A stretch of 48,085 bases of DNA from Dimorphilus gyrociliatus (GCA_904063045.1 CAJFCJ010000018.1:998443-1046527); one strand, 5' to 3'; positions 10,384 to 21,413 are shown, counted from the first letter of the stretch. Numbers and translations are program-made. The notes: a model not told the origin generated them from the letters alone.

Positions 10384-13300
10384 ATCTATTTGGTTTGGAA
10401 ATTCAATATAACATATATAAAGTTTATTTGAGACACAATAATGATATTTACCAAATTCATTACTCTCAAAATAATTATAAAAGACTTTGTAATCACACTA
10501 GTTTTTCTATAAAAGATTTATCCATCAAGATTAATACTGATTATCTTGCTTTTGTCTCTTTTACCAACAATTCCAAATTGATTGTTCACTTGCAGAAGAA
10601 GTCAACTAACATTAGTTTAAATTGTTCATTTCAGGATATGAAAGGTAGGATTTTTAAAAAAAATCAATCAATTCTGGCTCACTAAAAAAAAACAAATAAT
10701 GGCAACTACATTCAAAATATCTCATACTGCATAATTCAGACATGACAATCTATATAGTCTTATTATTGCAGTCAAGGCATATTAAAATGAGCCAGAGGAA
10801 TATTTACAGACAAGCATAGCATATTTCTATGAATGACTCAAAATACATATAAATTAAAACACAGAATTTACGTCTTTGAGTTATGAAATGAAAGACAAAA
10901 GACGTATTCCACTTATTCGACTTAGGATAAAAATGAACTCTGTTGTTTATCATAAGACATATATTAATCCATTACCACCATTATTTGGAATTGAAGTAAA
11001 AGATGACATTGCTTGTGAATATCTCTGCTCTTTAAGGAGAGGATCTTTTCTTATGAAAAGCTGCTCCTCAATATCTGTTACTACGTCAATGTATCCTTAT
11101 ATTGTTGGGTACAAGATGAAGGATGATATCATATATGACTGCAATATTAATGAGCATAAACCACATCAGAGATTAAAATTAATGAAACCAGAATGCATTA
11201 AATGGAAAAGGGGCAAAGTGAAGCTAGGTTATACCAATTACTCATATCTCAATTTCATGAAAATGATACCTTCAAAACAATTTTTTTTGTCATAGCTGAA
11301 CCATACCTGTCGAATGCAACACAGCATGAACCTAACAAAATTATAGGTTTCCTAAAAGTAAAAACTGAAGAAAATGACTATTTTGTTAAAAATAAATTCC
11401 TATCTTACAAAACATGTCTGGTCATTTGTGAAAAAATGGGTTATAGTAAAATTTATGGCATATTTCATTTGTGGAACTTGAATGAAATGGTTCCAATGGT
11501 TGTTATACAGTCTCAACAAGAAACATGTTGCCAATTGTAATAAATAGAATTTCTTACCAAAAACAACTGCTTTCCCAAATCTTTTGTGATTTGTTTATTT
11601 CTCTTTCTCCAATAGGAATCAAGTTTCTAAAGGCAATAAAGTTGTTTTATTAACATGCATCCTGGATAATTCCACTTGTTAGTGTCTAAAGTATCATTTA
11701 TTATCATTATATCTAGTTCTACACTCTAACACAATCATTTTTTTTATATGAAACAATTTTCAAGATTTTTTTGCTGCCAAAATTTATAAACAATACGTTT
11801 TATATCTAAGAAAAAACCGAAACGTCTATCAAGTTGATTTGGGCGATAATACCAATAAAGTAGTATGTGCAAAAGCTACTTTTCATTTAACATTCCCAAG
11901 TTCCAAGTTTTTTGAAATGATAAATGTAACAACAATAGCTACTTTAAAAAGCAATAGACCAGTATTGAGGCCTATGGGAGAAGCTACAAAGCCTTTTAAA
12001 TGCTCTTTTTCGGATTTGAGGGGTAAGAAGTAAAAATTTTGGCATGTGACAGAAAATCTTCACAAAATTTTGATTTTACCGTAACCTGGTTTAGTACCCC
12101 TACCCTTAGAATAGTCCCGGCTAAGTACAAATCAACAGTTGTCTTATTCTCGCTAACCAGTTTTCAACCTAAAAAGTCTTGCCTTTGAATACTTTTCTTA
12201 TGATTATTTTCTGTCAACCCCAAAAATTCTGAGTGTCAATCAAGATTTTTGTGTTTCATAGATTTCACAATAAATTCTTACAAGAGCAACATGAATGGTT
12301 TGGAAGGAATAGATCTACCAAAATTAAATTACTATATGAAATCTAAAACATTTGGAATTTCACCACTTATATTTGAACCAAAAATTCATTTTATGTATGC
12401 TTGTTCCTACATATGTAAATTAGTGTCAAAAGATTTAGAACCTCTTTCATGTCCTTATACCTTGATAAAAAAGGTAGAAATATTCTAGAATATTTTCTTT
12501 TTTCGACCAATTTTCTTTTCTTTTTTCAAAGCCAAAAGTTCAGTTTTATTCTTGTATTGTTAAGGATAATTCACTAACCAATTGTAAAGTAAAAAATACT
12601 CTCAAAAAACGCAGGTAAGCAAGTAAACAAACAAACAAACATAACTTTTTTTTCTTTTCTAGAATGCTTGTAAACCCAAGTTGCAAAAGAAACAAAAATG
12701 AAAGTAATTTCAATTGAAATTTTAACTTTAAAAACATTTTGTTGAATTTTTTTCAAGAGTACAGATTTTACAATATGGATGGTGAAATTTTGAACAAGAG
12801 TGAAAATAATCCAATTAATAGCTATCAAGGAACTTTTGAAATTTTCCACAAAGATAAATGGTTCTATATCAGATATTTCAAATATTATGAAACAGTGAAA
12901 ATATGCTCTACCTATGGGTACAACTATGGAACATTGACTTTTCTAAATGATGTGGATGATGAGCATTATAAACAATTATTGAATGCATCACCAAAAGATG
13001 AAATACTAATAGAAACTATTGACTGTTCAAAACAACAACTTTCTTTAATTGAAAATTGTATTGCTAAAGAAAAAATGTTAGTTAAATTCATCAAAATGCA
13101 TAAGGATTCTAAAACTAAATATTATTCATTAGATTAAACACATGGCAGCCATATTTGATTGAATGCTCTCAACGGTCATCTTTTGGTTGTTTACCTATCA
13201 ACCTTATCGCTAAAGACTCTCTTTTAACACTCATTTTATTTACAGACTGTTCTGGTGAATTTGTTGTGATTATCAATGATGTTTGCTATTATCTGTTCAA

Positions 13301-16300
13301 AACAGATGAAATAATGCCAGGAAGTGAACTTGACAACTTTTGCAAATCAAAAAATTTATCTCTAGCAGATTACCCAACTTTTGAAAAATTATCCATTTTT
13401 AAATTTCTTGAAGCTATTACGTCATCAAACAGATAAAACTTTACAAAGTGCTACTTGCTGTTTATAACAGTACATTTTTAGAATTATTACAGAAATATAT
13501 ATATATATATATTATTTGTACCAGACATCAGAGCACAGCGGCTATCCATTAAAGGCTTCATCTGTTAGCTGTAATCATAGAGTATCTTCATGGATCACTT
13601 GTCAAAAATTACAGGGTTAGTAGAAAAACAAAAAAATGTTTCTCCTTTCTCAGAGAAATTGTTCTCCTTTTTGAATTTTACAGTTATAAATCCCAGATAT
13701 AGTGATTACTTTTCTAATGCTTCTAATGTCAAGAATATATCAAAAAACACTTATCTATGTAAAGATGATGGCACATACATCAATATTGTATATATATCTG
13801 ACAATGTCATTGATTGTCATTCTGGTGATGATGAGGAGAATTGTGGTCATATCAAAAGTTCAAATGTCATTCAAAAAATATGTATATAAGTTTAATACAC
13901 GTTTGTAACTTTATAAATGATTGTGAAGATGGATCAGATGAAAATCTTTGTGGTGGGTATCACAAACGCAAAATATTCCAATATTTTCATCTTTTAAAGA
14001 AACAATATATTTTCTTAGAAAGAAATTCGTGCCCACAAAATTACAAGTATAATTTTATCAATTGGTCATGTGACTTTCATTCCATCAGTATTTCTTAGCT
14101 AGTTAGAGTATTTGCATTTGGGGGGAGGAGGGGGTTGGGTAACAGAAAATGTCCTCAAATGACATATTTAAGTGTTAGATTTTTGGTTAAGCAAGAAGTA
14201 GACACTTCCTCTTATGGACATTATTGAAATATTTTTGGAATGATATAACTAACTATTCAGTGAATAGTATTTATACAAGATTAATTTGCATAGAAAGTGC
14301 AAGAATTCCCAATGTATAGCCAAAGAGAAAATTTGTGACAATGAACGTAATTGTTATGATGCTAGTGATGAAAACTGTCTTACCTTCAGGAGCATTTCTG
14401 AAGAGTATAAAAGAGGTGCACTACACAATTGTCAATTCTATACTTGAAGTCATCCCATCAATTCTACAGATTGCAATTTGCAACATCAATTTAATTGTAA
14501 ATATATCTGAATCAATGATTTGTAATTATGAAACTTGTCCAACTGGCTATTATTTATGCCACAGAGGTAAATATTGCATAGGATTGGGACAAATTTGTGA
14601 TGGTATATACCAGTGTCATATGGGTGATGATGAATACAACTGTGGTAAAGGGTCAGATCTCTTCCATAGTGTAAATGTTGCTACTTATTTGTAAATGTTT
14701 TCCAGAAAGTTTTTTACCTCAGAGCTTCTTCAAATGTAGGAAGGAGAATAAATTTATATTTCACACCCAGATTTGTGATTCAATCTATGACTGCCTGCAT
14801 GGCAGTGATGAATTGTTCTGCTTCAATATGACAACAAAACAAGTCCATATTTCCAGATGTAGACAAGTATCCATCTATAGATTGGATTGTTCATTCAAAG
14901 AACAATTAAACAATGGCAGTTTGTTTGTGGAACAGTTCAAAAATATTGTTGAGTTAAATATTGAAAATGGTCAAAATGGAATATTGAAGAATTTTGTAGA
15001 CAGTTTCCCTAATCTCTGTTATTTGTCATTAAAGCAAAATGGCATTAAGAATGTCAGTGACAATTTAAAGAAAGCAACGAGACTATTACAATATCTTGAT
15101 TTATCACAAAATTCATTTCAATCTTTATCTTTTTTCAAATTCATTAAAAGTACAAATCTGAAATATTTGGATATTTCATTCACAAATGTTCATGCAATAC
15201 ACAAATATGAAATTGACAATATTAAAAATTTAGAAACACTTAAAATGATTAATTGTCATATAACCAATCTAGAAACAACAAGTTTTCAATCAGCAAAACT
15301 TCTTCAGCAGTTGTTTATTCAGAATCTTAGAATTTCAAATAATCATTTCATTTATATGATAACAAAGTTGAAAAATTCAGAAACTATACAGACAAATAAT
15401 CCTCAACTTTGTTGTTTGATCTGGAAATTCATTAAATCTAAAGATTTTTGTATAAATTTACAATCTTCATACTTGAATTGTTCGAAATTTTTCATTTCTA
15501 AATATTTGAAATATTTATATTGGTGTTTGGGTATATTTGGAAATTTATTGACATTTTTGAGAATTGTCACTACTTTTAAGCTGAAAGATCATTTCAAACA
15601 TTACACATCATTACTTTTCTTGGGAGATGGCTTAAATGCACTATATTCATTATTTCTAGCAATTGCTGACAATTATTTTGGTAGTGAATATTTAGAAAAT
15701 GATGAAGTTTGGAGACAAAGTATATTTTGTAAATTGCTTGGAGTACTTGTATCATCTTCATTAATTCTGACTCTAATCGGAGTTCTTCTCATATCATTGG
15801 AACGATATTATTCCCTTTCAAGGCCATTATTTTCAGTTATCTTAAGAACAAAATCATTTTTTATAGCGTTGTTTTCGTTTACAGTGACTTTTATCATTAC
15901 TACTCTACCTCTAGTATTTGATAATGTAAATATTGCGCAGCTTTTCAAATTTGAAATTTGATAATATATAAACAGTTTTTTTTAAAACAAAAATAAAGAA
16001 TATTTACAGCGAATATCGAATTTGTTTTTATCAGTTTTCCTATTCAACAACAGGAGAAGATTTTCATATTTCAATATTTTCTATATTTCTTTTTATTCTC
16101 TATCCAACTGTATCAATCATAAACATTGCTATTTTTAATAGGTTAATTAGTAAATTAGTTATAAATTCAAATGTTGGCCTACATATAAATGTAAAAAGAA
16201 AATTATCACTTACAAAAATGAACATAATTTTAAGTGTAACAGTTATTGTTAATGCTGCTTTTTGGTTATCATTTCCTCTAATTGGTCTCTTTTTTTTGTT

Positions 16301-16694
16301 ATCTTTTAACATTTCTTTTTATATTTCATACATTTTTCCTTCATTTCTTAAAGCAATTTTCAGTGTTTTGCCAATAAATCACATCAAGGATTTACATGTG
16401 ACAATCTTGGCACATATTCTGCCTTTTTACACACTTATCAATTCACCAATTGCTATTTATAATGAGTTCTATTGGAGACGAGAAGAGGTGAAAGAAAGAG
16501 AAATAGAAAACAGGTTTTCTTTCTATTCTATTAAAAACATTTCGTTTATTATTCTTGTTGACAGGAACATTGAAATAAAGAAAGTTTTTGAAGACAATGC
16601 CTTCAGATGTTTAGTAGCATTCCAAAACAATGTCTTCAAACAAGGAAAATTTACTGTTTCCTTTAAAAAGACATTGAAGGATATATGTTATTGA
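10384..16694 (+). CDS. Large receptor: (module1-module2-SRCR)x2, C-type lectin, LDLa, LRR, 7TM
   Basis: Exons include 10384-10644, about 10865-11200, 11296-about 11537, 11765-12022, 12262-12473, about 12758-13075, 13246-about 13420, 13525-13615, 13684-about 13956, 14019-14046, about 14294-14430, about 14470-14643, 14702-15925, 15999-about 16512 and about 16567-16694. A three-exon unit occurs twice: module 1 (ends 'NCSFQDMKG' / 'KCSFSDLRG'), module 2 (CxYxC core), and a degenerate SRCR ('GTFEIFHKDKWFYI', 'ILIETIDCSKQQLSLIENC'). A C-type lectin fold follows ('DVCYYLF' to 'SCNHRVSSWITCQK'), then LDLa repeats ('DCEDGSDENLCG', 'CYDASDENC', 'CHMGDDEYNCG', 'CLHGSDELFC'), LRRs and seven membrane helices. 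TM3 ends in 'LERYYSL' and TM7 holds 'NSPIAIY', the NPxxY equivalent. This is the GRL101/relaxin-receptor class with an unusual N-terminus. One frame break near 13853 separates two LDLa repeats, so it could be a young pseudogene. The signal-peptide exon was not found. Confidence 0.7.
13495..13513. repeat. (TA)n microsatellite
   Basis: About nine TA units in an intron of the receptor gene, between the two C-type lectin exons. Confidence 0.8.
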
Positions 16695-16699
16695 GACTT

Positions 16700-16965
16700 G
16701 TAATTCTTGGGCATTTCTTTTATTAGGAGAATTGATATTTAAGAAATTGAGGGTTATGAATAATCAAATTGTAGGGTTATTAGCTTCTAGGCCAATATAA
16801 GAATCCTAATCCTTTTTTTTGCTATGAGGATAATATAGACAAAAAAATATTATCATTTCATAATGTCTACAGAGACAGATATCTTAGTTGATATAATCAA
16901 CAGCTGCTTCCCAGGGCAATTCCATGAACTCCCCTAAAAGTCTCATAGACATATATTGCTTATAT
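16700..16965. other. No gene seen
   Basis: Spacer between the end of the receptor gene and a Tc1 relic. Nothing recognisable. Confidence 0.4.
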
Positions 16966-16967
16966 AA

Positions 16968-17501
16968 TAAAGTAAACGACAGGGAAGTTGGAACACCTCG
17001 AATTTTGATAGACCAAACATAAAAAATCATTTCCATTATCAAAAAAAATTGTGCAACATGAACATTGGAACAGACTCTTTTGTCTTAACATTTTCTTTAT
17101 TTTTGTATGTGATCACCCTCTTTTTTGATACATTTGTGGGCCGTTGTAAACCATTGTTTTTGTAAGGTGCCACATATTCTCAATTGAGCAATTCAGCCCT
17201 CTTTGTTCTTCTAGCTGTGTGGCACCCAGCATTATCTTGCTGGAAGATGTACTTCCTCCCCATTTTAGCCTCAATCACTTCTATAATAGGAAGAACATCT
17301 TCCACAATAAACCAATTATAATTTTCTGCATTATATTTTTCCCTTATTCTCCAAACTTTGAGTATGCTATCAGAGGTTATCAATCCCCAAATCAATACTC
17401 TGCTTATATTTTTTGACACCTTGAAATCTTTTTCTTCCATTAATTAAGAGTTGACCAATCAAAATTTATGGTGTCCATATTTTCCTGTCAATCACTTTAT
17501 A
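16968..17501 (-). mobile_element. Internally deleted Tc1-like element with both ends
   Basis: The left end 'TAAAGTAAACGACAGG' with 'AATTTTGATAGACCAA' is matched in inverted form at the right end (complement reads 'TAAAGTGATTGACAGG', then 'AAATTTTGATTGGTCAA'). TA dinucleotides flank both sides, as expected for Tc1/mariner targets. Inside, on the minus strand, is a transposase segment with 'MGRKYIFQQDNAGCHTARRT', the second catalytic Asp block, preceded by 'VLIWGLITSDS'. The length of 534 bp, against about 1.3 kb for complete Tc1 elements, shows a large deletion. Its ends and protein match the 26.8-28.2 kb copy. Confidence 0.75.
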
Positions 17502-17541
17502 TAGTTGTATTCATACATACCCTATTTGTTTCATTATATAG

Positions 17542-19500
17542 TGAATAATTTACTACATTGTAATTTGCTGACAAATCCAAATATTGCATTTGAAAAATAT
17601 GTTTTATCGAATAAAACATATAAGACACCGGAATATTTCTACTGTTGTAAACAAATTGTCAACAGTCTTAAACATTTTCATGTGAATGGTCTTTCAGTAA
17701 ATGGAAATATTAACTTGAGTTTTATTCATAGGCAGGTTTGTTCATCTTTTATCATCATCATTTTCATATTGAAATATTTATTAAATTTCTTCAGATATCC
17801 AATCGAAATTTTTTCCTTAAAGTGGAAACAGTGAAAGTGATAACACTGGAAGAGGAGAAACATGACATAGTCACTTTGGGGTTGTTTATCAGATATATTC
17901 TAATGAGAAGAGCTATTCATTAGCATTTACTGATTATCAATACAAATCATTAAATCATCAATAATGATTTAAAAATATTTTAATCAATTAAACTCTTTCT
18001 CTTTAAGTTCATACTGAGTGATATTACGATTATTTTCAATATTAAACTGCTACATAGCTAGTTACCAAGTTGACTAAGGGTTAGGGTTAGGGATATAACA
18101 ATCACTTTCACAAAGCAAATGTTTTTATAAAAAAAAAGTGCACAAACTGTTCTCAGTATTTTATTCTTTCTACACTAGCCTTTTTAATAATTATGAAGTA
18201 AAGAAACTAAGAATTGAATGGACAACTTCAGGTTTTTTTGATATCCTTGAAAATTTACCAACATGATTCAATGGCAACTGCTTCAATTATGAACATGAAC
18301 CAACAATTGAACATTCAGTTAAAGTAATCCTTAAAGAATTTTATGGACCTCAAAATATTGGATTTACTTCTTTTGAAGTTTTTGTAAAACGTAAATTATT
18401 TTTTTAAAACAAAATTTCATATTTTATTTCGTTTTCCTCCTTTCTCTTAAAGAAGTATAACATTTATGATATTCAATTTGTTCATGATGTTGTCTATCAT
18501 TTGCCTATACACTCACAACCAACATTTAATGTGTTCAAATTGAGAGTGAAGCACTGGACAATCTTTTGACTGCTCATCATTAATTATAAGTATGAAGAAT
18601 GAGAAAACAAAACAATTTTCAATCAAATTGGACACAATTTCAAATAATGTGGTAAGATCTTCTATTGAAATTTTTGAACCAGAATTCAAAATGGCCGAAT
18701 TTAATAATTCAAAATCATTTATAAGTTGTCAGTCGTGGACTGATTTCTGGTTGAAAATAGCACCATGTGACATAGTATTTGGTTTAGGTGAAAAGTATGA
18801 TTTGAATAAACTGGTTAGCATAAAGGCAAAAGTATCAATGAATATTCATGAAATCTTATTCAAAAATGGTGTTGCTGATATAATTAATCAAGTTCAAATG
18901 ATTGATACAGGTATTTTCAAGGGAAATTTTTGTGATTTACTTTCTAATACAACACTAACCAATCATCTCTTTCTTTTATAGATCAAAATATTAATTTTCA
19001 ATATGTTAACAATCATGAAAATCTCGAGAATATAACAGATAACTGCAAAAGAATAAACTATCCGGCAGCATCATTCAACTATAAAATATTCAATGGAACA
19101 GAGGTGTTTACAAATAAACTGGTGGTAGCTTTAAAGAAAGATGGAGAATTTAATGATGGAAATGCTGATATTTTTATCAGTTCTAAAACAAGAGAGAATT
19201 CAGAGGAAAGAATATTTTTGTGTAACTATGACAACTATAATCAAACAAATTCATTTCTATATTTCTATTTCCAGTGTAATAATCTAGATAAAAGTGAAAC
19301 AGGTGTTGTTGCAATCCATATAGTTTTAGATATTTATTTAGATAATGAAGATTTTTACTTTTGTAAATTGTTTTTTGTTTCATTTGAGTCAAATAGGTTA
19401 TTTATCAAAATTTCAAATTCTTGCTTTTTAAACACTTCAGTTCGATTACTGTCAGCGGAAAATGGCGTTCATTGTGAAGACAATTGGCAACAATTGGTCA
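17542..19500 (+). pseudogene. Decayed paralogue of the 2.3-4.5 kb lectin / Methyltransf_FA gene
   Basis: Domain-2-like exon from 17542 ('NIAFEKYVLSNKTYKTPEYF', 'LSVNGNINLSF', against 'NIASKRKGATC...' in the intact gene). An exon at about 18180-18390 reads 'VKKLRIEWTTSGFFDIL', has an in-frame TGA after 'ENLPT', and ends 'NIGFTSFEVFVK', matching 'NIGLSLVQVFVK'. The Methyltransf_FA exon at about 18440-18913 needs a frame change before 'MKNEKTKQFSIKL' and keeps the core 'QSWTDFWLKIAPCDIVFGLG'. A final exon follows from about 18982 after a TTTCTTTTATAG acceptor and runs to 19500, where LTR sequence cuts in. The first domain and signal peptide are missing. The stop, frameshift and LTR truncation make it a pseudogene, though individual exons are well kept. 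Confidence 0.7.
18076..18096. repeat. Short interstitial TTAGGG tract
   Basis: About three units, 'AGGGTTAGGGTTAGGG', inside an intron-like part of the 17.5-19.5 kb pseudogene. Single degenerate units also occur near 6540, 25110 and 40112. It is too short to mark a chromosome fusion. Confidence 0.6.
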
Positions 19501-19835
19501 AGTTATAATTTAAGTAACCTTCCTAAATGCTGAACTTTGTAACATCTTATTACTAAAGATAAATATGAACTAGACAGTTTGGCAGTTGTAAACTAATGAT
19601 TGGATATATGAGGCAAACCTGAAAGTATATAAATCCTCACTGTTCTATTCAAGTAGTCTTCATCTCTCCAACTGATCACTTCAGTGGATCATCTGGAGAC
19701 AACCTCCCCTGGAACAAGCCTTCTACTCCTCAACATTGGGTATTAATTTGGTAGCTTGATAATCTCCTATCTACGCTGCTATTCATCTTTCATATTGTTA
19801 CTTGTTTAAGTATTTTAGTTATAAATTTTTGTACA
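19498..19835 (+). mobile_element. Diverged, 5'-truncated LTR, plus orientation
   Basis: From 'CAAGTTATAATTTAAGTAACC' onward this follows the complement of the solo LTRs at 32.2 and 38.0 kb: 'CTAAAGATAAATATGAACTA', 'CAAACCTGAAAGTATATAAA', 'CATCTGGAGACAACCTCCCC', 'CTACTCCTCAACATTGG' and 'TCATATTGTTACTTG'. It lacks the first third and the U5 end. It follows directly on the last open frame of the preceding pseudogene and supplies the TATA box upstream of the small ORF at 19846. Confidence 0.75.
19626..19633 (+). promoter_or_regulatory. TATA box inside LTR remnant
   Basis: TATATAAA in the same place as the TATA of the complete LTRs (TATATAA before 'ATCCTCA'). It lies 213 bp upstream of the ATG at 19846. 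Confidence 0.5.
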
Positions 19836-19845
19836 AACTACAAAA

Positions 19846-20004
19846 ATGAATAAGTTGATCATTTGCCTTGTTGTTCTATGCTTTTGTGCAACACTACATG
19901 CTGCCAGCCTGTTTGATGAAAATGATGATTTTCTTACCAGACGTTTAAGACAACTTTTAAAATCATATTATATTATTAAATTTATAAGTTTTATGTGGAA
20001 GTAA
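19846..20004 (+). CDS. Candidate small secreted peptide, 52 aa, behind an LTR promoter
   Basis: ATG in an AAAA-ATG-A context opens a textbook signal peptide (MNKLIICLVVLCFCATLHAA). An acidic stretch follows ('SLFDENDDF'), then 'TRRLRQLLKS' with a dibasic site and a basic/hydrophobic tail ending 'SFMWK'. This layout (signal, acidic spacer, basic cleavage site, cationic tail) is seen in neuropeptide and host-defence peptide precursors in general. I recognise no specific family. The TATA at 19626 belongs to an LTR remnant and an AATAAA at 20173 follows, so a short unspliced transcript is possible. No conserved domain supports it and it could be chance. Confidence 0.4.
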   Translation: MNKLIICLVVLCFCATLHAASLFDENDDFLTRRLRQLLKSYYIIKFISFMWK

Positions 20005-20172
20005 ACATTAGAGAAGTACTTTGTTCAATACTGAAGAAACTTGGAGGGACAAGCCCTCCTTGTCATTGAGTAGATGAGCTTTGATGTCAAGCCTGATCTA
20101 CAAACCACCCTTTGGAAAGTTGTGCACTTCAGAAATATAATAGTTAATGTTTTACTTATATTCTGTGATATT

Positions 20173-20178
20173 AATAAA
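20173..20178 (+). terminator. Polyadenylation signal AATAAA
   Basis: AATAAA 169 bp after the stop of the small secreted-peptide ORF, followed by a T-rich stretch. Confidence 0.35.
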
Positions 20179-20454
20179 CTTTTTGTTTATAATATAACAT
20201 TGTTCTAACGTCTCAAAATTACTAATCCTCTTTTTTAACCCTAATATAAAAGAAAAACATTCAAAAAAGTTGTTTTCACTTACATTTTGAACAATTGTAT
20301 TCAAATCACAGTGCTAGAATTACTTTTTATCTGTTTGAATAAAGCAAAATACTTTCAGTGTGTTTGTCCTTTAAAATTTTAATTTTCCGTACTTTGCTGA
20401 GGAATTGCACATTTAGTAAGTTTATAGCAAGATTTATGCTAAGTGGTGTATTCA

Positions 20455-20508
20455 AAATATAATACTTAAGCAAGTAACAATATGAAAGTTCAATAGCAGA
20501 GTATGTAC
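20455..20508 (-). mobile_element. LTR fragment
   Basis: 'AATACTTAAGCAAGTAACAA' and 'AGTTCAATAGCAGAGTA' match the R/U5 part of the solo LTRs in the same orientation as those copies. It is cut at about 20508 by a MULE-type end. Confidence 0.7.
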
Positions 20509-20650
20509 TTGTACCTATAAAAAGTATAGTCAATTGTAGATGTATTAAGACTAAAGAAAGTGATATAAAGAAATATTTGAGAATAAAAGATAAAAAACAT
20601 GGAAAAAGTGAGAATAAAAGAAAGAATGCTATAAATATAGAATATAGTAG
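20509..20650 (+). mobile_element. MULE-type end fragment joined to LTR
   Basis: 'GTACCTATAAAAAGTATAG', then 'CAATTGTAGATGTATTAA' and 'ACTAAAGAAAGT', continuing to 'GAATAAAAGAAAGAATGCTA'. This follows the inner part of the terminal repeat and subterminal sequence of the 21414-22290 element (complement of its right end). The outer GTGAAACC units are missing at the LTR junction. A hydrophobic minus-strand frame across 20327-20731 is a by-product of this AT-rich sequence. Confidence 0.55.
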
Positions 20651-20991
20651 AAAACGGCCTGGATTGAAAATGGCCAAAGACTTATTTTTATATTGGAAAT
20701 GATAAATATAAGTGATAAAAATGAGATTCACATTTTAACTGTTGTTTTATTAAATAATTCACATATTTTTGATTGTTTATTATGTTATTTTGCGTTACCA
20801 AAAGCCTATACATAATTTAATGGTTTATTTATGGGTTTGAGTGATAATATCAGTAGTGAGTAAATTTACCAGTTTTTCAGTCTAAAAGTGTATGTGTGTG
20901 TATGTCAATGTGCACAACAATCAACAAATGTCAATTAAAAGTAATTTTGAACAAATATGATTACATTTCCATACTTTTTCAACAATCAGAA

Positions 20992-21348
20992 ACTGAAGGT
21001 AACACTCCAATGGAGGTGGACAGTCAAGCTTTAACTCTTGACAAAATAATGGAAGAGAAGAGCATGACAGAAGCTGTTGTTACTACATTTCAATTGGAAG
21101 GAGAATTACCAACAAATTATTATGAAACCCTGCATACTGCTCCAGAGAACAAGAATATCATGGAAGTTGATCATGAAGAAGAGTGTATGTCAACTGAAAT
21201 CATACAAGAAGATAGTATTAATGTAGATGATGCCCAAAATCAAATAGAGAGTTCTTTTGAAGATATAATGCATGGAGCTAACTTAGATGATGATGGAGCA
21301 TTTAGAATTTTCAAGAATGGGAGCTGTACACTTATGAACTATAGATAG
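20992..21348 (+). CDS. Acidic protein exon, unknown
   Basis: Begins after a TTTTTCAACAATCAG acceptor and runs 118 codons to a stop. Very acidic and Gln/Asn-rich ('PMEVDSQALTLDKIMEEKS', 'DHEEECMSTEIIQEDSINVD', 'SSFEDIMHGANLDDDG'). Composition looks coding and disordered. A similarly acidic minus-strand exon at 23574-23861 has a comparable ending ('EFQDLLGG', against 'SFEDIMHG'). The pair may be arms of related MULE-borne or zinc-finger genes. The upstream exon was not found. Confidence 0.35.
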   Translation, partial: TEGNTPMEVDSQALTLDKIMEEKSMTEAVVTTFQLEGELPTNYYETLHTAPENKNIMEVDHEEECMSTEIIQEDSINVDDAQNQIESSFEDIMHGANLDDDGAFRIFKNGSCTLMNYR

Positions 21349-21413
21349 TAGATATGATATTAATGGTACTTACCACATGATGCTAGAAGTAATAGAGTAG
21401 ATGTTGCCTCTAG

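Noticed and set aside
18076-18096. Interstitial telomere as a chromosome-fusion scar
   Set aside because: Only about three units; similar short words are scattered in the window.
20327-20731. 134-codon hydrophobic minus-strand frame as a membrane protein
   Set aside because: It overlaps an LTR fragment and a MULE subterminal region; hydrophobicity follows from T-rich transposon sequence.
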